Below, piece by piece: positions 8,641-19,788 of a stretch of 64,000 bases of DNA. Origin of the DNA: Astragalus membranaceus (taxonomy: Eukaryota > Streptophyta > Magnoliopsida > Fabales > Fabaceae); contig CM076854.1 in NCBI GenBank assembly GCA_039519185.1, forward strand, positions 17,333,192 through 17,397,191. The letters are read 5' to 3'. Every line of letters begins with the position of its first letter. Position 1 is the first letter of the stretch. The notes under the pieces are model-generated. The model had not been told where the DNA came from. It was given only the letters and a program-made list of their open reading frames with translations, and did no database searches. Both the position numbers and the translations under genes were made by a program.

Positions 8641-11600
8641 TTGCTCAGGCTGCCTAAAACCTGTAATCCTTAAACGAACTCTTGACGAATCCGAGTTTGC
8701 ACGTGGCTTTGAGGAGCACGCTCTTCCTGTCGGCCTTTCGAGCGACCGGGGGGATCGTTATCAGCTCCGGAACTGATATACAGATCAATGCACGGTGTCC
8801 ACTGTATCTTAGGCTTGATACAACTATTCCGTTGCGCCTCGCATGGGGCTGCGGTCCATCGCGTTGCTCGTGCACGATGTGAGACCTGGGCAGAAGGGAG
8901 TGATGATCTCTGTGCTCCAATCCGCAATGCGCGCTTGAGCGCTCTCTTTTCTTTTCTCTCTTTCTTTTCTATTTCTCTCTTTTCTTTTTTTCTTTCTGAA
9001 CTCCCAACTTGGGGGAACATTTTCTGGAATCTGGGGGCGAGGGCTAACACCGAAGTGCTCATCCTCTCTTTGTACCTGTAGCTGAAAATGAACAAATGCA
9101 TGCAATGCAAATGCCATGATTGTTGTTTTCTTTTTTCTTATGATGAATGATGAGTTTCTTATTTCCTTTGTCTATGTCGGATGAATGCATGATCTTCTAC
9201 TGTTCTTATATGCTTGATGAATGCAATGATTTTCTTTTTCTTTTGCTTATGTCTGATGAATGTATGATTTTCTCCTGTTCTTATATGTCTTTTTCTCTTT
9301 CTCTAGCTTCTCTTCTTTCTTTCGCTCTTTTTATGAAGTGCAGGTATGCGAATGCAACATTTTGGTGTTTGATGATATGTAATGAAATGGCAGATGACAG
9401 GCAATGGAAAACTTTTTCTTCTTTGCCTTTTTTCTATGAAATGTGAATATTGCTGATGAATAACATGAAATGATGAATGACATGGGATGCTTTAGCTTTC
9501 TTTTCTTTTATGAGATGAAAGTATTGATGTGATGCAACTGTATTGCTTTGATGTTTGATGAGATGATGAATTTTGGTTCTTTTTGTTTTATGGAATGCAA
9601 ACATTACTATGATGTAGACGACACTGAATGTTTCTGTTCATTTTCTTTTTTTTTTTGCATAGGGACCTTAGGATTCTTGAGTGATCAATTCAAGTGTCCT
9701 ATCGTGATGACTATTTCGAATGTACATTCGACTTAGTCTCCCATTTATTGAAAATGATTTTGTATTTTGAGACTTGACTTGATGTCTGATGCAATGATGA
9801 TGAATGCTTGGTTTGCTAGAAAGAAAGCAGTGAATGAACACTTTGCGTGCTGATGAGAAAGCAGTAAATGAGGATGAACACTTAGCGTGCTTTTAATGAA
9901 CCACTTGGGACCCAAGAGCATTTGAACTCCGAACTGAAGGAGTTACTGGGAATGAGATTTTGAGACTGACAAGTCCAGGATGACTGACTTGTGAATTAGA
10001 TTGAAGATTGACACTTGAAGTGCTGATTCTTAGAACCAGGCATGAGGATTAACATCTTGTGTTCATCCGCATTTTGCTTAGAAATGCAATGAATGACACA
10101 TGTAATGCAGACGTATGCCATGATTGATGTCTTGAATATTATGGAATGCTTTTGTTCTTTTGTATCTGCTTCTTCTTTGTAGTTTATGAAATGCAAATAT
10201 CAACATAATGCTTTGATGTTTGAATGCAAGTGTATGCGGTGATTGATGCTTTGATGAATGGAATGCTCCTGTTCTAACTTCTGTTTGTTTCTTTTTGCTT
10301 CTTCTATGAAATGCAAACATTAATATGATGCAATGCTCTGATGTTTGATGCAATGATTTTTGTTCTTTTTCTTTTATGGAAATGCTAACGTTAATATGAT
10401 GCAAAATGCACCGCTTTAATGTTTGATGATTGAATGACAAAGGAATGCTTGTGAAATGATGAATGATATGGAATGCTGGATGACAGGGGATGTTTCTGTT
10501 CTTTTTGTTGTCTGTTTGGAGTTTGCAAGTGAGAGTCAACACTAATGAAAAAGCGATGGATGAGAAGACATGAAATGAGGATCGCTTGGGATCAAGGGAG
10601 TAGCTTTGAATTATGGACACAAAGGTCTGGTTTATGGGTCAACATATGTTTGTATTGATCTAATGGTCTGAAGAATTTTTATGATGCAATGGTGCATGCA
10701 ATGATTAGTATCTTGTGGAATGGTGAATGACACGGAATGCTTTTGTGTTGCTTTTGTGGTTTCTTTTCTTTGTTTTCTTTTTTGCTTTCTTTGCTTTTTC
10801 TATGAAATATCTGATGCAAAATGTAATGCTCTAGTGATGAATGACATGCAATGATTTTGTTCTTTTCCTTTTTATGAAGTGCGGACATTAATATGATGCC
10901 AATGCAATGAAAAGATTTCTGCTTTTTCTTCTTTACTATTTTCCTCTATGAAATGCAAGTATTAATATGGTGCAACTGACGTGGAACGTTTTTTCTTTTT
11001 GCTATATGCTATAATGCACAAAATGTGAAGATGCAAATGGAATGCTTCGATGCATATGCCATAATGAATAGATGCATGAGGTAAATATTTTTGTGATGAT
11101 GAGATGCGAGACTTTGAATGCAAGGACTTGAGATGATTATTGACCATTCTGTTGAAAAATTGAATTTGATTCAAACTCTGCTGTTCTCAAGGTTTTTATT
11201 TACAAACAACCTCACTTGTTTTCTCTTTCTTTCCACGATGACTGAATTTTAGATATCACGTGAACAACTTGTGTTCTCTCCTTTGAAGCATTATCTAGTA
11301 AGCGTGCATAGGAGTGCAAATGAGAATGAATGAGTCAGTTAACTTGGAATTTGAAGGAATGACAGACATGGTTATTACCGCAGCTCATGAGGGATCAAGA
11401 GATACCAGATCGCCCCAATTCAGTTCTTTGATGAGTGAATAGCTTGCCCCTGTCTAGTGGTGACAACAACTAGGGGTGTAGAAGATGAGGAATTGGGAAT
11501 GCTTCGACTTTTGAAATGAAAGGTGGAGCAAGAGCGATTCTGTCTCAACCCATAAAGTTTGATGTTGCCCCTGTCATAACAAGGACAAAACTGCCCTGAT

Positions 11601-14390
11601 TAGAATGACAAGGCCTTGTTTAGGATAGTGAGTTGAGAGACTGCCCCGGTGAGGTTTTATAGGAATGAATGAAGTGAAGGAATGGGAACGCACTTGCCCC
11701 ACTTTCGAATGACATTTCAAATGGTTTCTTTGAGTGTGGTTGTGAAAGGCGACAGAGTGATGGTTATGAACTGAGGTGATATATGAATGGGGTGGGCAAT
11801 GAACAAACCTCCCCAAAATTGAGAGGTGAAGGGAATGCCCCCTAGTACACACTTTTGGTTTTCTTTAAGAACAACTCAAATGCAATGAAAGTTTTGACTT
11901 TTTAGTATGATGAAAGGCTCCACTTGGTGACCACTAGACCTTGCAACACGAATGCATCTTGGAGTGCAAGTCCTTCTTCTTTTTTACCAACTTTCCTTTT
12001 TTGATTGTTTTTTTTTTCTTTTTGAGCAGCTTTCTTTTTTCTGCTTGTTTGTTTTTTCTTTTTGAGCAAACACGTCGCAAATAGATAAACTTATTTGTCC
12101 TAAGATTAAAACTTGAGAGAACGAAAGCAATTAGTCACTGATCGGAATGGACTTTTTAGGGTTGTGATGTGGAGAAGGGGATGATTGAGCTTAATGAAGT
12201 GTTTGGGGTTGATGGGGAGGATGGGTCTTATTCGGCGTTGATTGACGGTTAATGGTCTATGAGGAAGATGGTTATTGGGCTTGTTTGGGCTCTGTTAAAG
12301 CAAATTCGTGTCTCATGGTAGAATGACTAAGGGGTTTGATGTTGAGGCCAAAGGAAGTGTTTGAAGGTTTATGGAACCAGGTGTTGGAATGATGAAGTGT
12401 TTGAAGGTTTATTTAGACAAGGATCTCTTGTATTTTGTGGTAACATGTACCAGCTCACCACTTACATTTCTTTTGTATTTTCTTTTGTTTTGGGATTTTC
12501 ATTTTTGAATCCCCTTTTTTTGATTTTCTCTTTTTCCCCTTTTTTTTATGTTTTATGATTCTTTTCCTTCTTTGACTCGGGTGAGCTGATAAAAAGTGAT
12601 GCACTGTTTTTTTATTTGGGGTGATCCTTGTCTAGGGTGATTTTTGGATTTTGGTTTTTCTTGGCTCGAGGTGGGTAGGAAAGGGACTTTCTGGGATTTT
12701 GGGGTTTTTGAGGAGATGGCCAAACTTCATTTCAAATCCCGATTGCTTATTTCTATAAGACTTAACTTTAGAACAATAATTTATCTATCTTCATGTGTTT
12801 GCTCTTTTTCTTTTTTTTGTGCCCTAATTTTTGCCTGGACCGCTCTTTGCGAGTTTTCAGTCCACCGGGCGCTCCTTTTTGCCTAGGCCGCCCTTTGCGG
12901 GTTTTCAACCTAGCGAGCTTGTTTTCTTGTTTATTATATTATTATTATTGTTATTATTATTTTTTTGAGAGACTTGCACTGAAGGAATATGATATTAATC
13001 AAGGGGAATTAATGATCACAGACTTGCCCCAGCATGGAGGACTTAAAGCATTAGAATGAACCAAAAGTCAAATACGCACTGATGGGGAGAATATGCATTT
13101 TATGGATGGACGGGGCGGGACTAGACTTGGACGGGAAACTGTGGTAAGGGAGGAAAACCAACGGACTCAAACAAGAGAATGTACTCATAGCATGCACGCT
13201 CATTAGAAGAATGCTTCACAGAGAGTTAACATCAGTTAAAAATTTGTTTTTTCTTTGATACACTATTTCAGTCTTTTGTCATAGAATGGATGGGATGCAG
13301 TGCTTTTGAAAAAAATGCAAATGAGCTATTGATTTGAAAAACTGAGTGCCTTGGAACACCTTGAGTTTGCAACCAAGTAAGGATAAACTTTTTCAAAAAG
13401 GATAATTGTTTCGCAAGAACGTCTCGCTTCTCCTCACAACTTTTTTGTTGCATGCAATGCATGGATGAAAACATTATGATGTTTGCATGAAAGCATATTC
13501 ACTTGAAAAGTGTGATTATTCTAAAAGTTTTTTTTTTGTTTTTGATGTTTTCTTTTTAGGCAAGACAAAATATGAAATGCCAATGCATCTTTGGATGATG
13601 AATGATGCAAGAATGATGCTTCTTTTATAGAGGCAAGACAAGGTATGAAATGTCAATGCCCCTCCCTTTTTTTTGAATGATGAAAGATGTAGGAATGATG
13701 CTCCTTTTTTTTTAAATGATGATTTTTTTTAGAGACAAGGCCAAGTATGAAATGCCAACACCCCTTCCTTTTTTGAAAGATGCATGAATGCTACATTTTG
13801 AATAAATTTGATGATGAGACATTTTTGTGGAATGAAATGCATGATGCTCACAATGATTTTTTTTTTTTTTAAAAAAATGCGTGGAAAGACATGATCTTTA
13901 TTGAATGGAAACGCATGCAAAATGAGAGGTTGATGTATTATTTTTTCATGATGTGTGAAAAGAGAAACAATAATGCATGAGACGCGCTCCTAATAAGACA
14001 CGATTTTTTGGATCTTTCGAGAAAATTAGGGGAAAAAGCCTTAGTGAATGGAAACGCACACGTGCGGAGAATGCACTCCTGACAAACCTAAATGAGATTG
14101 AGAAAAATGCATGTATGAATTTTATCAAGTTTTTGTTTTATGCCATGCAAATGATGTCTTTATATGAAAATGACGGCGATAATGCGACTTGACATGCATA
14201 TGAAAAATAAGATGAAAACATTTTTTCGAGTTTGGTGACTGAAATTTTGGGAACATCACCTCATGTAGCCCGGTAAAAGAAAAGACTATGATGATTTTTT
14301 TTTGAAGGTTTTGCTTTTTGCTTTTTTTGAAAATTTTGTTTTATGTAATGCAAGGATGTATGCGAATGATGACGTGAGACAACCAATTGT

Positions 14391-14440
14391 CGTTACTCTG
14401 AGTAACTTGCATGAAACATTGAGTGGATCCTGACTCAATA
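14391..14440 (-). repeat. Two further short hairpins in the leader
   Basis: GTTACTC/GAGTAAC is separated by one base, near 14391-14405. ATTGAGT/ACTCAAT with an 8-base loop lies near 14419-14440. They sit beside the three-way-junction candidate, so about 450 bases of the leader are rich in inverted repeats. Confidence 0.45.
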
Positions 14441-14526
14441 CTTCACGCAATATACTGAAATGCTTCGACATTTGGTTAACTCAAACTTATTCTCTTATTT
14501 GAAAACAAACCCCACTTAATAGGGTC

Positions 14527-14617
14527 AAAGTGCCCCGATACCGTAGAGTAACATCTCAAATTTGTAGTGCACAAACAAATTTGAGATATTACCCTTCGTC
14601 ATTCGAAGGTGCACTTT
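14527..14617 (-). ncRNA. Three-way-junction RNA structure candidate in the leader
   Basis: AAAGTGC (14527-14533) pairs with GCACTTT (14611-14617) and encloses two hairpins. The first is an 18-pair stem (14548-14565 with 14575-14592, one C-A mismatch that is G-U on the sense strand, 9-nt loop). The second is CCTTCG/CGAAGG (14593-14598 with 14604-14609, 5-nt loop). It lies about 1.3 kb inside the primer site of the Ogre-like element, where a packaging or dimerisation signal would be plausible. That role is inference. Confidence 0.5.
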
Positions 14618-14790
14618 TACTCATTGAGCTTTTACACGAAGAGCTTTTCTATTTTTTCTTTGTTTAGAGAAGATGCATGCATTGGAAACCTTTCATTTTT
14701 TCATTTTTAGTTTTGGAACATGATTTTGAAAATTATTTGGAGATGCAAATGATTTACTGGAAAAAAGAGGTTTTAGAAGAATGTGCTTGA

Positions 14791-14848
14791 CGGGGTATGA
14801 CCCGCTCCTACGTATCCCCATTGTAATGAGGAATCAAAGCTTACGTAG
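14791..14848 (-). ncRNA. Structured three-stem RNA module, copy 3 (internal region)
   Basis: The stems are CGGG/CCCG (14791-14794 with 14801-14804), CTACGTA/TACGTAG (14808-14814 with 14842-14848) and an inner TCCCCAT/ATGAGGA (14815-14821 with 14826-14832). The single C-A mismatch of the inner stem is a G-U pair on the sense strand. This copy lies about 1.1 kb downstream of the primer site in element orientation. Confidence 0.55.
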
Positions 14849-15940
14849 TTCTACTGTGTATCTTTTTTTTGAAAGAAATGCTTATGCATGAATGCCTCGT
14901 CTTGGATGAACTCGACGAGGATTTTATAAATGAAATGCTTATGCTATGCAGATGATAATTGTTTTTTGTTTTATCTTTATGTAATGAAAGGGAATGCAAG
15001 ATGAATGGTTTTTCAAAATTGGAATTTTATGCAATGCGAATGATGCAATGATGCAGTGATGCAATGATGCAATGATGCAAGGATACTTCTTTTCTGTGTT
15101 TTTGCAGAAAGAGGATATTTACAGGTGGTGATTTGAAAATTTTCACACTATATGCCACCTCATATAGGCGTTTATTGAAAAGGGAAAGCATATTTTTTTT
15201 GATTTTCAAAAATTTGGAAGGAAAAAATTGATTGAACTGAATGCAACGATGCAACACACAATTTGGAAAGCCCTTGTGACCTAAAAGGGGTAGAACCTAT
15301 GATCTAAGGTATTTTAGGGATAATCTTCTCATGTAGCTCTATTCACACCCTCACAAAGGCCATCAGAGCCACAGTCCCTCTCATGAAAATCCCCGTAAAT
15401 GCAGCAAACTGCTAGATACGAAGCATCATAAAAGAGCACAACTCTGATTGAAACTTTCGCGAGCAGCCAAAAGGACAAAGGTCCTGATGGGCTCCCACTA
15501 CTCGAATCCACTCATCGTATGGTATCCTAATAGACCTGGGTTATGGTCTTTTTCTCTAATCATATAATCTCAAGGTACAAGTGTGTGTGTGTGCGAAAGG
15601 GCATTTCCTTAAAAAAAAACTACCCCACCTGCAAATGAAAATCCAGAACAGTCCAGACAATAGAAAGCAATAACATGTCGTCTACCCTAGGGTTCAATAC
15701 CAATCAAATACAACTAATCTAGGGTGCCGACAACAATGCACTAATCTAGGGTGCCGACAACAATAGAAGTAACTATCTATTATTTAAACAGAAGCAAACA
15801 TAGAAGAAGAATGCATATGGATGCAACATGCTTATGAAGAAGAAGAAGAATAGAGGCAAAGCAAGATGTTCGAATCAATCACACAAACCACACACTTAAT
15901 TAATTAGGCTTGACCCACTTTTGAAAAAATGTTTTTTTAC

Positions 15941-15958
15941 TCCCCAGCGGAGTCGCCA
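15941..15958 (-). promoter_or_regulatory. Primer binding site, tRNA-Arg
   Basis: The plus strand reads TCCCCAGCGGAGTCGCCA, the 3' end of plant tRNA-Arg(ACG) including CCA. The minus strand TGGCGACTCCGCTGGGGA is therefore its primer site, two bases from the LTR edge. This fixes orientation and lineage (Ogre/Tat). Confidence 0.93.
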
Positions 15959-15960
15959 GC

Positions 15961-18900
15961 TGTTGCGCCCGAAAAAGTCCCCGAGGGAGAACCTTCCTCG
16001 TTCACAACTTTTCCTAAGACAATGAAGCCGCCACCAATATTTATTAAGGAAAATATTAGGAAAACCTTTTTTGGAAAGCGATTGGTCTTGAAACTAGAGA
16101 ATAGGGTTCGGGGGTCGGTTACGCGCAGGGAAGGTGTTAGCACCCCACACGTCCTCTCTACTGAGAGGGAACCTTTAATTAAATGTGTGGTTTTAGTGTG
16201 CTGACTTGAAAATACTTAATTTTGCCTCTCTACTTCTTATTGCAAAATTCTTAATGAAAATCTTTATTTATTATGAAAAAGGGGGAAAATGGTTTTTTTA
16301 GAAAAAGCGCTTGACGGGACGAGGCCCGCTCCTACGTATCTCCCGGTGCGATGGAGAACTCAAAGCTACGTAGTTCTTCTTTGTCCTGAAAAAGGGTTTT
16401 TGTCTTTTATCCTTTTAGTGAGTTTTCGAAATAGGACGAGCATTTAGTGAATGATTAAACTAACCAAGGTTATGGGTAATCACCGCTAAGTACTCTTGAA
16501 AATGAGAGTCACTACCGCCAGTCAGACGAACAAAGGTTCTGATTGACTATTAGTAGTGACTCGTTTTTATTTGTTCTTTTGAAAGGAGTTTTCGAAAGAG
16601 ATTGATTGGCACGAATGATCAAACTAACAAAGGTTATGAGTGATCATCGCTTGTTGTTCTTTGGGGAAAAAGACATCGCCACCAATGGCTAGACGAACAA
16701 AGGTTCTGATTAACCACTAGCGACGATGGGTTGAAAATGATTTTAGGAAGGAAAAGGTTTTTATTCTGAAAATGATCTTGGTTTGCGAAAGTGATTCTTT
16801 TTTGTTATGAAAATAGCTCTTTTCTTTTCATTATGCAAATGCTAAACTTTTTATGGTTGCGCTTGACGAGAATGTGACTCGCTCCTACGTATCCCAAATG
16901 GGAATCAAAGCGACGTAGTTCTAACGAGCCTTGAAAGTGAAAGTCTTTTTGCTTTGGTTTTGAAAAGTGAGGGGCGCTCATGATGATCAAACTAACAAAG
17001 GTTATGGGTGATCATCACTAACACTTGCTATGACTTTTGATGCTTAGGAAAATATCTTTTGAAATTGAAAGCATTCAGGATAATCAAACTAACAAAGATT
17101 ATGGGTGATTATCACTAGTAGCTTATGCATATGAAAACATCCTTTTTTTGAAATTTAGGCTCTTAGGACAACCAAACTAACAAAGGTTATGGGTGATTGT
17201 CACTAGTCACCATTTTCATGCTAAACTATTTAGGAAAGAAAGTAATGAATGCAAATCGAATCCTTAGGCAAGCAACAATCTCACTTGAATTCTTGAGCAA
17301 ATATTAGCCTAGACTACACATGTTAGACCACAACACATAAATAGGCAAAGAAGAAACTTGAATTGGGCATTAAGCAAAAATATAAGAGTAGGCAAGATTG
17401 AACCTAAATGCACATCTAGTGGAAGATGCTAGGCGAGAACCATGCTCAAATATTTCTACAAAACGCAAGGGAATCTAAATGCACATCTAGTGGAAGATGC
17501 AATGCAAGGAATGAGCCTATCCAAGTATTAATGATTCCACATGAGAGTAGACAAGGAAGTGATAGGCACAAATGAATTCAAAAGAGTAGCCGGGATCCAA
17601 AATATTAATGATTGAGATGTATTTTTCCTTCAACAACAACAATTATTCTAACAGATTTACATAAGATGTAACTCTAAATGTAATGAAATGCTTAGCATGC
17701 AAAAACGAATTAAAGAGCTATATTTTGATGCTAAAACTTTGATGATGATGCTAAGATTCAAGAATATACCTTAACTCCAAGCTAAATAAGCAAGAAATAA
17801 TATGAATGAGTGCTAATCCACTTGAATTTATTCTTTAACCTTCAACCTTGAGCTTGATTCTAGAGATTTGGAGATGAATCTTTGAGAAGAATGCAAAAAT
17901 GATGAGGGGGATGTTGAAGTAAAACAAGTGGTGTAAATAGCATTATGGGCTTTTAAGAGAATAAAATAAAAAGCAAAATGGGGTTGTATGTGAGTAAAAC
18001 AGGGGTGTAAAATAACAAAGGGGGTGGAATGAGTAAATAGGGGTGTAAAGTAACTGTAGGGGTTGTATCAGTAAACTAGGGGTGCAGTTAGCTGTAGGGG
18101 TTGTATCGTGAAAAGAGGGGTGCAAACAGTACCAGAAAACTAATACAAGCCCAAGTGGCAAAACCAAAGTACCTAATATGAGAAATGAGAGGGGGTGCGA
18201 GAACAGAGGTGGGGTGCATTTTTAAGGTTTTGAGTTATGGCTTGGGATGCTGTGTTTATTAAATATGGGGGTAGCAATTAGTAATCTATGTTTCTAAAAA
18301 ATATATAACCCAAGCCCACCATACGTTTATATGAGATAGTTTAGCACATAACCTTAATTTGTGACTTTCTTCTAGCGCTGTTTCCAGTACACAAAAGGAT
18401 AGAGAGGAAAAGCGATTTCACACAGAAGCAAAATGAAGAGAGGGAGAGACAAGGGTTGCCGGAGAGAGAAGTCGTGATGGAGGGTCACGATGGTGACCGT
18501 GACAGCTGCGACGGCGTGGAGGGGGACAACGAGGGCGAAGTTGCCGGAGATGGTGGCGGTTTTTGAGGAGAGATGGAGGATGATGGTGCGATTTTGAGGA
18601 GAGAGGGGCGGTTGGGAGAGAGGAGCGGTTGAGAGAGAGGAGCCATGGAGAGTGTAGTGGTGGTTGTGCTCTCCCCCTTTCTTCTTTCCCCTCTTTCATT
18701 CTCTCTATTTTTCTTCAAATTTTTCCACTGTATGTGTTGTTGTCAACAATGGTGTTGTGGACTTGTGGTTAACTTCCTTTTTCTCCTACAGTGCGCCCCC
18801 TCCCTTTTATTTACATTGCTTTCTCTTTTTTTGATTTTTTTCTCCTGTGTATGTTGTGTGTGTTTAGTATTTTATTTTTCTTTGTTTCCCAGCCCCCCTT

Positions 18901-19677
18901 GTTGCTGTTTTTTCCTTCTCCCAATTCCCTCTACATTTCTCTTATTCCCTTTTGATTTTTCTACTGTCCTCCCCCCCCCCCCCCTTTGTAGTGCTGACCA
19001 TCGACCCTTTTATAGAGGGGAGGAATGATGTTTGTGGTATGTTGTGTAAGGCTGTGAGAGAGAGGCCAAGAAACTGATGTGTATTTTTTATGTGCAAAGA
19101 TGTGTGGTGTGTGCAGAGAGGGTGGCGTGGAGGTTGCTGAAGCAAGCTTGTAAAATTGGTGCTTGTGTGTGCATATGTGTGCTTCTATAGAGACTATGAG
19201 ATGTGGCAGCAGATAAACTGTTGTGCATTTTATGTTTCTATGCGTATGGGGGTGTGTTTGTGTAAAAGAATGGAGAAAGGTACACTGCTGATAGCAAACA
19301 GCAGGCAGTGGCGTGGAGCAGGCTATTTTAACTTTGGTCAAAAATGGAAAAAGCAAGAAATGCCTAAAAGGACTTATTTCTAATTCTAAAAAAGGCATCA
19401 AATGACACTATATTATTTTTAATTCTGATTTACAATTTAAATTGTAATGTATATTTGTAACTTTGATTTTTAATTCTATATAAAAACATATTTTAATTCT
19501 TTTTTTTATTTGCAATAAAAAGTAAATAAGTTTTACTAACAACAATAAAAATGACGCAAAACTGTTAACGAGCACCAAATGACTCGTCCCAACGATAAAA
19601 ATTTTAAAAAGCAGACAAGTAATATTTTTTATTTTTTGATAAACTTTGAATTAGCCGGACAAAATTGGGGTATGACA
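15961..19677 (-). repeat. 5' LTR of the Ogre-like element
   Basis: This copy is offset +11382 from the other LTR up to the C-run near 18972, then +11385. Differences seen by eye include one substitution each near 16187, 16412, 17493 and 18528. In addition, a 14-base C-run here corresponds to 11 bases (CCCTCCCCGCC) in the other LTR. Confidence 0.94.
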
Positions 19678-19682
19678 CCTCA

Positions 19683-19788
19683 ACAAGTGTTTCCTCTACA
19701 AGAAGCATCCACTCTAAAGAAGCAGTATGCATAGTCATCTGATGATCAAAGCTAGTAGCTCTTTCACTCTCTAAAGTACAATATAGCA
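19683..19788. other. Host copia-like segment, continuation
   Basis: This 106-bp stretch continues the sequence interrupted by the Ogre-like element at 4573 and ends where a solo gypsy LTR starts. No gene is visible. Confidence 0.45.

Larger units (their letters stand above)
8641..15940 (-). other. Non-coding interior of the Ogre-like element
   Basis: The interior has no recognisable retroelement domain. From about 9080 to 15080 it is a degenerate, patchwork repeat: TGATGCAATG and ATGAATGCAATG-like words alternate with TTTTCTTTC pyrimidine tracts (minus-strand purines), ending in a clean (TGCAATGA)n run at 15046-15080. Around 11380-11850 a segment has several TTGCCCC words. Open frames here are short and low-complexity. 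Confidence 0.7.
4579..19677 (-). mobile_element. Complete non-autonomous Ogre/Tat-like LTR retrotransposon (LARD)
   Basis: Two direct repeats of 3714 bp (4579-8292) and 3717 bp (15961-19677) flank a 7.7 kb internal region. The target duplication is CCTCA (4574-4578 and 19678-19682). The minus strand is the sense strand. Next to the right-hand LTR is an exact 18-nt match to the 3' end of plant tRNA-Arg, and next to the left-hand LTR is a purine tract. On the minus strand the LTRs start TGTCATACCCC and end GCGCAACA. A tRNA-Arg primer and this LTR start are known for Ogre/Tat elements of legumes. No gag, protease, RT, RNase H or integrase is recognisable inside, so it is a large retrotransposon derivative that depends on another element. 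By eye the LTRs differ at about five bases plus a C-run, so insertion was very recent. Confidence 0.95.
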
